Position numbers and translations under genes: made by a program. From JAAZPT01 sp964544955 (GTDB taxonomy: Bacteria > Bacillota > Clostridia > Christensenellales > Aristaeellaceae), in contig CAZJEB010000004.1 of the NCBI GenBank assembly GCA_964544955.1, positions 98,417 to 162,416 on the forward strand: DNA of 64,000 nt, read 5' to 3'. Of the stretch, positions 1 to 7,498 are shown piece by piece; position 1 is the stretch's first letter, and each line of letters opens with the position of its first letter. The notes beneath the pieces were generated by a model. That model did no database searches, was not told the origin of the DNA, and saw nothing but the letters and a program-made list of their open reading frames with translations.

Positions 1-263
1 AATTCATTATGAGCAAAGAAATGCAATCTCTTCGTTCCGACTCAACAGCAACAATTTCTCCTCGCCTTGACGTAACAAGCGAAAACCCCTACTTTGAAGG
101 TATTATGGAACAAGCTAAGTTTGCAAAACCCATGCCCTCTATCCCCGCTATGGATGGTTACTGGCAATCAATGGGCGCAGCATTCAAAAACATCTGGAAT
201 GGCAACCCCGTTCAAGCTGAATTAGATGCAGCAGCAAGCTTCGTTGAAAGTTTAGCAAATTAA
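1..263 (+). CDS. malE: Maltodextrin ABC transporter substrate-binding protein, C-terminal part (partial)
   Basis: The gene runs off the left edge; reading frame 3 is open from the first bases, so the ATG at base 9 is internal. About 86 C-terminal residues are visible. They look like the end of an extracellular maltose/maltodextrin-binding protein: a region ending in MPSIPAMDGYW, matching the 'MPNIPQM..FW' block of MalE-type proteins, followed by the terminal helix. The protein would deliver oligosaccharides to the two permeases encoded directly downstream. Codon use is richer in C-ending codons than in most neighbours, as expected for an abundant protein. Family assignment rests on the C-terminus and on the permease and amylase neighbours. 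Confidence 0.82.
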   Translation, partial: FIMSKEMQSLRSDSTATISPRLDVTSENPYFEGIMEQAKFAKPMPSIPAMDGYWQSMGAAFKNIWNGNPVQAELDAAASFVESLAN

Positions 264-271
264 TTAAATCC

Positions 272-306
272 AAAGGGTTGGGGGGATCCTCAACCCTTTT
301 TGTTTT
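272..306 (+). terminator. Intra-operon terminator between binding protein and permease genes
   Basis: A GC-rich hairpin (AAGGGTTG ... CAACCCTT) is followed by a T-run. It lies between the binding protein stop and the permease RBS. Such a leaky terminator would give more binding-protein than permease mRNA. The same arrangement recurs in the sialic acid operon at about 43.5 kb. Confidence 0.8.
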
Positions 307-320
307 TAGGAGGTGGCGCT

Positions 321-1643
321 TTGGTAAAGGATAATTTATTTAAACAGCCAATTAAGGATAAACGCAGTGTTGTGGCATCCAGCTTGTTTATGGGCCTTGG
401 CCAACTATTATACCAAAAGCAATATATAAAAGGGGCGTTTTATGCCCTTGTTGAGCTTGCAGTGCTATTAAACATACACACCATAATAAGCAAAATTGCA
501 GGCCTTATAACATTGGGTGATGCAAGGCCAGATTTGCCTATTAGTCAAAGGCCAAACTCGTTGTTTTACCTTATAGATGGCATTATTTTTGCAATAGTAG
601 TTATTGCATTTATAATACTTTACATATCAAACATTAACGATGCTATAAAAACTCAAAGGCGCTTTGAGCATACGGGCTACTTGCCGGATACTAAAAGGTT
701 TTTATCATCCCTTGGGGATACATCCTTTGCGGCAGTAGGCCTTTCACCAATTATGCTTATGCTTGTGTTTTTTGTACTTATGCCCCTTATATTCTCTGCC
801 CTTATAGCATTTACAAACTACTCAAGCCCATCAAATATTCCACCCGCTAAAACTGTTGACTGGGTGGGCTTTGATACATTTAAAAGTATAGCCAACCAAG
901 AACTGTGGGCGGGTGCTTTTGCCCGTACAGTTGTGTGGACATTGCTTTGGGCAACCCTATCCACAGCTACAAGCTATGTGGGCGGCATGCTTATGGCAAT
1001 GGCTTTGCTTAACAGGAATATTAAGTTTCCAAGGTTTTTTAGAATCGTATTCGTATTACCCTATGCTATACCCTCTATGATATCCCTTATGGTATGGCGT
1101 AACCTATTAAACGGTACATTTGGCCCAATAAATATGCTATTAAAGCAAATGGGCATAATTACGGAAAACGTTCCATGGCTATCGGATATTACTATGGCAA
1201 GAATATCGGCCCTTACAGTAAACCTATGGCTAGGCTTCCCTTATTTTATGATGCTTATTACAGGTATACTAACATCAATACCCCAACAACTTTATGAGGC
1301 TGCGGAGATTGATGGAGCAAGCAAGTTTATGCAATTTAAAAAAATTACTGTACCCCTTATGCTTTACCAAACAATACCATTGTTTATAATGAGCTTCTCC
1401 TTTAACCTAAACAACTTTGGTGCGGTATACTTCCTAACAGGTGGTGGGCCAACAGATATTGCATCTACCCAAAGTGGCGCAGGCGGTACAGATATACTTA
1501 TGACATGGATGTATAAATTAACTGTAGACCTTCGCCAGTACAACAAGGCTGCTGTTTTAGCAATACTTGTGTTCTTGGTTATTGCACCCTTTGCAATATA
1601 CAACTACAGCCGCACAAAGGCATTTAAGGATGGTGAGCTATAA
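321..1643 (+). CDS. malF: Maltodextrin ABC transporter permease (MalF-type)
   Basis: Inner-membrane subunit of a carbohydrate ABC importer, 440 aa. I chose the TTG at 321 because AGGAGGT (308-314) sits 7 nt upstream; the in-frame TTG at 300 lies inside the terminator hairpin. The N-terminal ~120 residues carry extra hydrophobic segments, as in MalF proteins with an extended N-terminus, before the binding-protein-dependent transport domain. The EAA loop that contacts the ATPase is visible (EAAEIDGASKFMQFKKITVP). Its stop overlaps the next start by one base, so the two permeases are translationally coupled. No ATPase gene follows, so a shared MsmK-type ATPase encoded elsewhere is likely (inference). 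Confidence 0.9.
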   Translation: MVKDNLFKQPIKDKRSVVASSLFMGLGQLLYQKQYIKGAFYALVELAVLLNIHTIISKIAGLITLGDARPDLPISQRPNSLFYLIDGIIFAIVVIAFIILYISNINDAIKTQRRFEHTGYLPDTKRFLSSLGDTSFAAVGLSPIMLMLVFFVLMPLIFSALIAFTNYSSPSNIPPAKTVDWVGFDTFKSIANQELWAGAFARTVVWTLLWATLSTATSYVGGMLMAMALLNRNIKFPRFFRIVFVLPYAIPSMISLMVWRNLLNGTFGPINMLLKQMGIITENVPWLSDITMARISALTVNLWLGFPYFMMLITGILTSIPQQLYEAAEIDGASKFMQFKKITVPLMLYQTIPLFIMSFSFNLNNFGAVYFLTGGGPTDIASTQSGAGGTDILMTWMYKLTVDLRQYNKAAVLAILVFLVIAPFAIYNYSRTKAFKDGEL

Positions 1644-2491
1644 TGGTACATAAAAAGGATTTCATGTATTACTTTAGAACGGTAGTGCTTTATATAATAC
1701 TTTTCGTAGTAGTACTTTTGGTGCTTTACCCCATATTGTTCACAGTATCATCTGCGTTTTCAGAAAAAACATCCTTATCCCAATCAAGCCCTATACCCTT
1801 TAGTGATAAGCTGTCTACCATGCAGTTTAAAAACCTGTTTGAAAAAACAGAGTATGTAAAATGGTATGGTAATACATTTAAAATAGCTACTATGAACACA
1901 ATTATAAGCACAATATGCACAACTATTGCCGCTTATATATTCTCAAGGTTTAGGTTCAGGGTAAAAAAAGGCTTGCTTATGGGCATGCTAGTTTTGCAAA
2001 TATTCCCAAGCTTTGCAGGCATGATAGCTGTTTATGTGCTTTTGTGGAGAATAAACCTTTTAGATACTCACATTGGCCTTGTGTTAATATATGCTGCGGG
2101 CCAATTACCCTATAATATTTGGCTTATAAAGGGCTACCTTGATACTATACCAAGAAGCCTTGATGAAGCCGCCCGTGTTGACGGTGCAAGCTATTTAAAA
2201 ACCTTTATTACCGTTATATTGCCCATAGCAAAACCCATGGTGCTATTCCTTGCTATAACAAGCTTTACAGGCCCTTGGATGGATTATATTATGCCCCGTA
2301 TAATAATATCCACCACAAGCAAAAAAACCTTGGCAGTGGGCTTGTTTGAAATGATTAAGGATAGGGCAAACAACAACTTTACAATGTTTGCAGCGGGCGC
2401 AATATTAGTTGCTATACCCTTTATGATAGTATTTGCCTTTAACCAACAGTATTTAAGCCAAGTATTATCATCGGGCGCAGTTAAGGAATAA
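1643..2491 (+). CDS. malG: Maltodextrin ABC transporter permease (MalG-type)
   Basis: Second membrane subunit of the importer, 282 aa, with about six transmembrane segments. The EAA motif is present (EAARVDGASYLKTFITVILP). It begins in a TAATG junction with the upstream permease and ends two bases before the amylase start, so binding protein, two permeases and amylase form one operon. MalG proteins pair with MalF to form the translocation pore. Assignment to maltodextrin rather than another oligosaccharide follows from the amylase neighbour and the MalE-like tail upstream. Confidence 0.9.
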   Translation: MVHKKDFMYYFRTVVLYIILFVVVLLVLYPILFTVSSAFSEKTSLSQSSPIPFSDKLSTMQFKNLFEKTEYVKWYGNTFKIATMNTIISTICTTIAAYIFSRFRFRVKKGLLMGMLVLQIFPSFAGMIAVYVLLWRINLLDTHIGLVLIYAAGQLPYNIWLIKGYLDTIPRSLDEAARVDGASYLKTFITVILPIAKPMVLFLAITSFTGPWMDYIMPRIIISTTSKKTLAVGLFEMIKDRANNNFTMFAAGAILVAIPFMIVFAFNQQYLSQVLSSGAVKE

Positions 2492-2493
2492 TT

Positions 2494-3993
2494 ATGTTTA
2501 AAAAAGTATTATGCTTTTTTGTGGTATTAGTAATTAGCCTAAGCCTTTTACCAAATGCCCAAGCACAAAACAGGGGTGTATATTACGAGGTATTTATTCG
2601 TGCCTTTGCTGATAGTGATGGCGATGGTATAGGTGATATACAAGGCCTTATATCAAAGTTGGATTATATTCAAAACCTTGGTGTAAAAGGCCTTTGGCTA
2701 ATGCCAATATTCCCATCACCTAGCTACCATGGTTATGATATTACTGATTATAGGTCAATAAACCCTCAGTATGGCACAATGGAGGATTTTGAACAACTGC
2801 TTGATAAAGCCCATAAAAGGGATATTAGCATACTTTTGGATATTGCCTTTAACCATACATCCACACAACACCCATGGTTTAGGGAAGCGGCAAATGCTAA
2901 AAGCCCCTACCACAATTGGTATGTTTGGAGCGATAACCCTGCCTTAAAAGCTGACCTTAACCTTGAAGTTTGGGGTCATAAGGTGTGGAATAGGCTTGGT
3001 AATAGAAGCTATTATGCAATATTTTGGGATGGTATGCCCGACCTAAACTTTGAAAGCGATGCCGTGCGCAAGGAAATTATAGCTATATCAAAGTTTTGGC
3101 TAAACAAAGGTGTTGATGGTTTTAGGCTTGATGCTACAAGCCATGTATATGGCCAAGGGGAATATAGCCCCTTTCAAGATACAGCTAAAGCAGCCCTTTG
3201 GTGGACTGAATACTACAATAGCATTAAGGCTGATTTTCCTAATAGCTATATAGTAGGTGAGGCTTGGGAAGATTTGGGCAAAAGAACTCAACTTATGGCA
3301 GGTATGGATTCTTGCTTTAACTTTGATGTAGGCACATATGTTACAAACATGCTTAAAATGGGCGGTAGTGGTAAAAGCTATATAGATAATTTATCTAAAA
3401 TATATAGTGCTTATCAAACTGCTAACCCTAACTATGTTGATGCACCTTTTTTATCTAATCACGACCAAAACCGTATATATGCCATGGTGGGTTATAAGGT
3501 TGATAAGGCTAAAGTGGCGGCAAATATATTGCTAACATTGCCAGGCAACCCCTTTATATACTATGGTGAGGAAATTGGTATGGCAGGGGCTAAGCCTGAT
3601 GAAGAGTTGCGCACACCTATGCTTTGGGGCAATGATGATAAGGCTCAAACAAATTGGCATAGTTCTAATTACAATAAAAAAACTAAAACCGTATTTGAGC
3701 AAATGGGCGATGAAAATTCCTTGTATAACCATTACATTAAGCTTATACAACTAAGGAATAGCCAAGTTGCCCTTACATATGGGCAATTAAAATATATTGA
3801 TTTGGGCAACGATAAAATTCTTAGTTATACAATGAGCCATGAGGGTGATGAACTTATAGTTATACACAACTATACAAAAAGCCCACAAAGTGTAAACTTA
3901 ATTGGCAAAAGCTTAGTTTTTGCTACGGGTGATGTAAGCGAGACGGATGGCCAAATTACATTAGAAGCTTATCAAAGCGCCATATACAAATAA
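2494..3993 (+). CDS. Secreted alpha-amylase family (GH13) glycosidase
   Basis: 499 aa with a Sec signal peptide (hydrophobic stretch to about residue 22, then NAQA|Q cleavage). It has the GH13 barrel signature blocks: DIAFNH (D116-H121), GFRLDATSH with nucleophile D213, IVGEAW with acid/base E256, and SNHDQ with D324. The short C-terminal beta domain ends without an anchor motif, so the enzyme is probably released or loosely held. It would cut alpha-1,4 glucans or maltodextrins outside the cell for the importer encoded just upstream. It is the last gene of the operon, before a strong terminator. Exact specificity (amylase, maltogenic or oligo-glucosidase) cannot be read from sequence. Confidence 0.9.
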   Translation: MFKKVLCFFVVLVISLSLLPNAQAQNRGVYYEVFIRAFADSDGDGIGDIQGLISKLDYIQNLGVKGLWLMPIFPSPSYHGYDITDYRSINPQYGTMEDFEQLLDKAHKRDISILLDIAFNHTSTQHPWFREAANAKSPYHNWYVWSDNPALKADLNLEVWGHKVWNRLGNRSYYAIFWDGMPDLNFESDAVRKEIIAISKFWLNKGVDGFRLDATSHVYGQGEYSPFQDTAKAALWWTEYYNSIKADFPNSYIVGEAWEDLGKRTQLMAGMDSCFNFDVGTYVTNMLKMGGSGKSYIDNLSKIYSAYQTANPNYVDAPFLSNHDQNRIYAMVGYKVDKAKVAANILLTLPGNPFIYYGEEIGMAGAKPDEELRTPMLWGNDDKAQTNWHSSNYNKKTKTVFEQMGDENSLYNHYIKLIQLRNSQVALTYGQLKYIDLGNDKILSYTMSHEGDELIVIHNYTKSPQSVNLIGKSLVFATGDVSETDGQITLEAYQSAIYK

Positions 3994-3995
3994 TA

Positions 3996-4026
3996 AAAAT
4001 CCACTTTATAAGTGGATTTTTTTATT
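3996..4026. terminator. Bidirectional terminator between amylase and NUDIX genes
   Basis: AAATCCACTT-TATA-AGTGGATTT hairpin with T-runs on both strands, placed between convergent genes. Confidence 0.85.
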
Positions 4027-4396
4027 ATAATTTTTTTGATAATGCCTTGCTATCCGCGGGGCAAAAGTTGTAATTATTTATTTCGCTCATGCTTATCCAT
4101 TTCATATCATTATGCTCTAATTTGTTGGGCATATTACCTGTAAGCTTACAGTTATATATGTATAGCTTTATTTTTATGTCAGGGTAATCATGCTCAACAA
4201 ACTCAAATAGTTCGTCAACTTCAACAATAATTCCAAGTTCTTCGTAACATTCACGTATAAGGGCCTGTTTATGGCTTTCGCCTTGCTCTACCTTGCCACC
4301 CACAAACTCCCAAAGCAAAGGTCTTGCCTTGCTTTCTGGCCTTTGGCAAATTAAAAACTTGCCCTTGTGCCATATTATTGCTGCTACAACTTCCAT
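4025..4396 (-). CDS. NUDIX hydrolase, MutT-like
   Basis: 123 aa; the whole protein is one NUDIX domain. The NUDIX box is complete: GKVEQGE, seven residues, then RECYEELGI, which supplies the Mg-binding glutamates. An HNDMKW-type motif near the C-terminus is typical of MutT/8-oxo-dGTP diphosphatases, which remove oxidised nucleotides. I prefer the ATG at 4396 because a GAGGTG site lies just upstream; the GTG two codons earlier overlaps that RBS. It stands alone and convergent to the amylase. Substrate is inferred only from family resemblance. Confidence 0.88.
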   Translation of the reverse strand: MEVVAAIIWHKGKFLICQRPESKARPLLWEFVGGKVEQGESHKQALIRECYEELGIIVEVDELFEFVEHDYPDIKIKLYIYNCKLTGNMPNKLEHNDMKWISMSEINNYNFCPADSKALSKKL

Positions 4397-4457
4397 AAAC
4401 ACCTCAAAAAGATAATAAAATTATTATACTCCATTAGCATAATTAGGGCAAACGCCT

Positions 4458-4486
4458 TTGCCCTTTGCCTTTAAAAATGGTATAAT
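4458..4486 (+). promoter_or_regulatory. Promoter of the mgtE leader
   Basis: TTGCCC (4458-4463), 17-nt spacer, TATAAT (4481-4486). Transcription would start near 4493, giving a leader of about 170 nt before mgtE. Confidence 0.7.
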
Positions 4487-4520
4487 AAGGCTATATTAAA
4501 AGAAAGTAGAGGTGGGCTTT

Positions 4521-4598
4521 TTGGATAGTGATTATCGACCTTGTATAATCATAAATAAAAAATTAGCGTGTGTTGGGCCTACCTTATGTTATAAATAA
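4521..4598 (+). CDS. Candidate 25-residue mgtE leader peptide
   Basis: A TTG-initiated small reading frame with AGAGGTGG ending 5 nt upstream, the same SD/TTG arrangement as malF. The peptide begins MDSDYRP and ends GPTLCYK. Its stop lies 13 nt before the terminator stem, where a translating or stalled ribosome would decide RNA folding. An acidic N-terminus followed by proline recalls the Mg2+-sensing MgtL leader peptides of enterobacteria, in which low Mg2+ destabilises ribosomes on acidic/Pro codons. No homology is claimed. It could be a chance frame, but the strong SD argues against that. Confidence 0.5.
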   Translation: MDSDYRPCIIINKKLACVGPTLCYK

Positions 4599-4610
4599 CA
4601 ATCCTTAGGC

Positions 4611-4642
4611 TGCCACATGCAATATTGTGTGTGGCCTTTTTT
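4611..4642 (+). terminator. Attenuator terminator before mgtE
   Basis: GCCACATGCAAT (4612-4623) pairs with ATTGTGTGTGGC (4624-4635) with two G-U pairs, then CTTTTTT. It lies upstream of the AAAGGA RBS of mgtE, so mgtE expression needs antitermination. Confidence 0.75.
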
Positions 4643-4662
4643 GTGCCCAGAAAGGAAATTTT

Positions 4663-6003
4663 ATGGAAGAAAAAGATTTTGTAGCTATTATAGAGCTAAT
4701 AAATAATAGGCAATATGCCAAGGTTAAGGAGCAACTTGTAGGCCTTAACCCCGTTGACGTATCGGAATTGTTTGAGGAACTTGATATTAAGGATTTGGTT
4801 TTGCTTTTTAGAATGTTGGATAAGGAAAGCGCTGCGGAAGTGTTCTCTTATATGGAAATTGATAAGCAAAAACAGCTTGTTGAAGCCTTTACGGATGTGG
4901 AAATATCAGAGCTTATTGAAAACATGTATACTGATGATAGTGTTGACTTTTTATCTGAAATGCCTTCAAACTTTGTAAACAGATTGCTTAATTATGTAAC
5001 CCCAGAAACTAGGGGCGAAATTAACCAATTGCTACGCTACCATGAAGACTCTGCGGGCAGTATTATGACAACGGAATATATATCCCTAAAGGAGAATATG
5101 ACCGTTAACCAAGCCCTTGATGAAATTCGTAAAAAAGCTATAGATAGTGAAACTGTTTATACTTGCTATGTAACTGATAGGCGCAAACTCCTTGGTATAG
5201 TTAGCGCTAAGGATATTATGATAAGCAAAGGCGATACCCTTATTGCCGATATTTATAAAAAGGATTTTATAAGCGTTCATACTGGTGATGACAAGGAAGA
5301 AGTTGCAAACTTATTTAAAAAATATGGACTTATAGCCTTGCCTGTGCTTGATTCCGAGGAATGTATAGTTGGTATTGTAACCTTTGATGATGCTATTGAA
5401 GTTATGAATGATGAAATTACAGAGGATATGCAAATAATGGCGGGTATTACCGCCGATGATAGAAGCTATATGAATAAATCTGTGTGGGATCACGCAAAGC
5501 ATAGAATTATGTGGCTACTTATACTTATGCTTTCCGCTACAATCACTGGCACAATTATAGCTAATTACGACCATGCCTTTGCAGCAATACCATTGCTTGT
5601 GGCCTTTATACCTATGCTTATGGATACGGGTGGTAACTGTGGCTCACAAAGCTCCACATTGGTTATACGTGGCCTTACCACTGGGGAATTATCCTTTGGT
5701 GATATATTAAAAATTATTTGGAAAGAGTTTAGGGTTTCCATAATAGTTGGTATAGCCCTTGCCCTAGTAAATGGCGTTAGAATGATGATAATGTATAATG
5801 ATATACAGTTGGCGGTAGTGGTTTCCCTTTCCCTTATGTTTACCATAATATTTGCAAAGTTCATTGGTGCTATATTGCCTTTGCTTGCAGATAAGGCTAA
5901 ATTAGACCCCGCTATTATGGCATCACCCCTTATTACAACCATTGTAGATGCCTTTTCTATAACAATATACTTTAGCATAGCAACCGCATTCTTTAAGCTT
6001 TAA
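4663..6003 (+). CDS. mgtE: Magnesium transporter MgtE
   Basis: 446 aa with full MgtE architecture: N-terminal helical domain (about 1-130), two CBS domains (about 135-195 and 200-250), a connecting helix, then five transmembrane helices (about 282-446). The pore signature PMLMDTGGNCGSQSS is intact, with D321 at the Mg2+-binding position, and the last helix block SPLITTIVDAFSITIYF is typical. MgtE is a Mg2+-gated Mg2+ channel; the cytoplasmic domains close it when Mg2+ is high. The ATG at 4663 is preceded by AAAGGA; an in-frame GTG at 4627 lies inside the terminator and is rejected. Control is probably by the attenuated leader. Confidence 0.96.
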   Translation: MEEKDFVAIIELINNRQYAKVKEQLVGLNPVDVSELFEELDIKDLVLLFRMLDKESAAEVFSYMEIDKQKQLVEAFTDVEISELIENMYTDDSVDFLSEMPSNFVNRLLNYVTPETRGEINQLLRYHEDSAGSIMTTEYISLKENMTVNQALDEIRKKAIDSETVYTCYVTDRRKLLGIVSAKDIMISKGDTLIADIYKKDFISVHTGDDKEEVANLFKKYGLIALPVLDSEECIVGIVTFDDAIEVMNDEITEDMQIMAGITADDRSYMNKSVWDHAKHRIMWLLILMLSATITGTIIANYDHAFAAIPLLVAFIPMLMDTGGNCGSQSSTLVIRGLTTGELSFGDILKIIWKEFRVSIIVGIALALVNGVRMMIMYNDIQLAVVVSLSLMFTIIFAKFIGAILPLLADKAKLDPAIMASPLITTIVDAFSITIYFSIATAFFKL

Positions 6004-6018
6004 AATAAATAATTTAAA

Positions 6019-6043
6019 ACATAGCGTTAGCTATGTTTTTTTA
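6019..6043 (+). terminator. mgtE terminator
   Basis: ACATAGC-GTTA-GCTATGT hairpin followed by a T-run. Confidence 0.85.
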
Positions 6044-6174
6044 TTTGCATATATTATGTATATTAAATGGTGAATATTCACAACAAAAATAAAAAGAATA
6101 AAGCCTTAATAAAGTAATTGATGCAAACGAATTAAAATGTTCTTTAAAAAAACAATAATAATTATAAATAATAC

Positions 6175-6203
6175 TTGCATATTTATACATTATGTTTTAT
6201 AAT
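6175..6203 (+). promoter_or_regulatory. argGH promoter with ArgR-like box
   Basis: TTGCAT (6175-6180), 17-nt spacer, TATAAT (6198-6203). The sequence TGCATATTTATACA (6176-6189) fits the ARG box pattern TGNATWWWWATNCA exactly and covers the -35 element, so a bound arginine repressor would block RNA polymerase. A second, shorter palindrome, TGAATATTCA, lies about 100 nt upstream. Confidence 0.7.
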
Positions 6204-6258
6204 CCTTTTACAGCAAATTAATTGCTGTTTATATTTTTAAATTTAAGGAGTAATATAT

Positions 6259-7464
6259 ATGTATAAAAAGGTTGTTCTTGCTTATTCAGGCGGTTTGGAT
6301 ACTTCAATTATAATTCCATGGCTAAAGGAAAACTACGGTTGCGAAGTTATAGCAGTTGCTGGTGATGTGGGTCAGGGGGAGGAACTTGACCACCTTAATG
6401 AAAAGGCAATTAAAACAGGCGCATCAAAAATATATATTGAGGATTTGCAAAAGGAATTTGTTGAGGATGGAATTTGGAAATGCCTTAAAGCAGGGGCTGT
6501 TTATGAAAACAAATACTTGCTTGGCACATCAATGGCAAGGCCCTTTATTGCAAAACGCTTAGTAGAAATTGCTCAAAAAGAGGGCGCCGATGCTATTTGC
6601 CACGGTTGCACAGGTAAGGGTAACGATCAGGTTCGTTTTGAACTTAGTATAAAAGCCTTAGACCCAAGTTTAAAAATTATCGCTCCTTGGCGTATATGGG
6701 ATATTAAATCTAGGGATGAGGAAATTGACTATGCTAACGAAAGGGGTATACCAGTACCAGTTAGCAAGGAGCATAACTATAGTAGGGATGCTAACCTTTG
6801 GCATATATCCCATGAGGGTTGCGATTTGGAAGACCCATGGAATGAGCCTAAAAACAGTATGTTTTTAAAGGTTACACCTCCTGAGGAAGCCCCCGACACA
6901 CCAACATACGTTACAATAGATTTTGAAAAGGGCATACCCGTTGCCCTTAATGGCGAAAAAATGGATGGTGTAAGCCTAATTAAAAAGCTAAACGCTATTG
7001 CAGGCGCTAATGGTGTGGGTATTGATGATATAGTTGAGGATAGGCTTGTGGGCATGAAGTCAAGGGGAGTATACGAAAACCCCGCAGGCACAGTGCTTGT
7101 AACCGCCCATAATGAACTTGAATACTTGTGCTTGGATAGAAAAACAAGGCATATAAAACAGCAGTTGGCAAATGAATATGCAAGCCTTGTGTATGATGGC
7201 AACTGGTTTACAAGCATAAGGGAAGCCCTTGATGCCTTTGTAGATACTACACAACAAACAGTTACTGGCACAGTTAGAATTAAGCTTTATAAAGGCAACT
7301 GCAAAGTGGCTGGCACAAAATCACCCTATTCACTATATAGTGAGGAATTTGCTACATTTGGTGAGGATGAAGTTTATAACCAAAAGGATGCTGAGGGCTT
7401 TATCAACTTATTTGGCCTATCCCTAAAGGTTAAGGCAATGTTAAAACAAAACTGGGATAAATAA
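6259..7464 (+). CDS. argG: Argininosuccinate synthase
   Basis: 401 aa, normal length. It joins citrulline and aspartate using ATP in the seventh step of arginine synthesis, in the cytoplasm. The N-terminal ATP-pyrophosphatase loop AYSGGLDTSI is intact, followed by GDVGQGEELD and the conserved HGCTGKGNDQVRFE block that binds citrulline and aspartate. AAGGAG lies 8 nt upstream of the ATG. It is followed 34 nt later by argH without a terminator, so the two form an operon. The ArgR-like box in its promoter suggests repression by arginine. Confidence 0.97.
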   Translation: MYKKVVLAYSGGLDTSIIIPWLKENYGCEVIAVAGDVGQGEELDHLNEKAIKTGASKIYIEDLQKEFVEDGIWKCLKAGAVYENKYLLGTSMARPFIAKRLVEIAQKEGADAICHGCTGKGNDQVRFELSIKALDPSLKIIAPWRIWDIKSRDEEIDYANERGIPVPVSKEHNYSRDANLWHISHEGCDLEDPWNEPKNSMFLKVTPPEEAPDTPTYVTIDFEKGIPVALNGEKMDGVSLIKKLNAIAGANGVGIDDIVEDRLVGMKSRGVYENPAGTVLVTAHNELEYLCLDRKTRHIKQQLANEYASLVYDGNWFTSIREALDAFVDTTQQTVTGTVRIKLYKGNCKVAGTKSPYSLYSEEFATFGEDEVYNQKDAEGFINLFGLSLKVKAMLKQNWDK

Positions 7465-7498
7465 TTTTTAAAGTAATTTTAAAAGGAAGGTACAGTAT

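Larger units (their letters stand above)
4508..4642 (+). promoter_or_regulatory. Structured mgtE leader with candidate leader peptide and attenuator
   Basis: The leader starts with a near-perfect Shine-Dalgarno (AGAGGTGG, 4508-4515). AGGTGGGC (4510-4517) can pair over 8 bp with GCCTACCT (4577-4584), which would bury that site. GCCTA (4577-4581) can instead pair with TAGGC (4606-4610). The leader ends in an intrinsic terminator just before the mgtE RBS. I looked for the known M-box (ykoK) Mg2+ riboswitch core and did not find it. Mg2+-responsive attenuation is inference from the gene it precedes. Confidence 0.6.

Noticed and set aside
4490..4662. Canonical M-box (ykoK) Mg2+ riboswitch before mgtE
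   Set aside because: The conserved core sequence blocks of the M-box are not recognisable in the leader; only a promoter, a small frame, short stems and a terminator are.
4627..4662. GTG at 4627 as mgtE start
   Set aside because: It lies in the stem of the terminator and adds 12 residues unlike MgtE; the ATG at 4663 has a proper RBS.
6777..7271. 164-residue frame antisense to argG
   Set aside because: argG is complete and conserved on the other strand; the antisense product has no recognisable domain.
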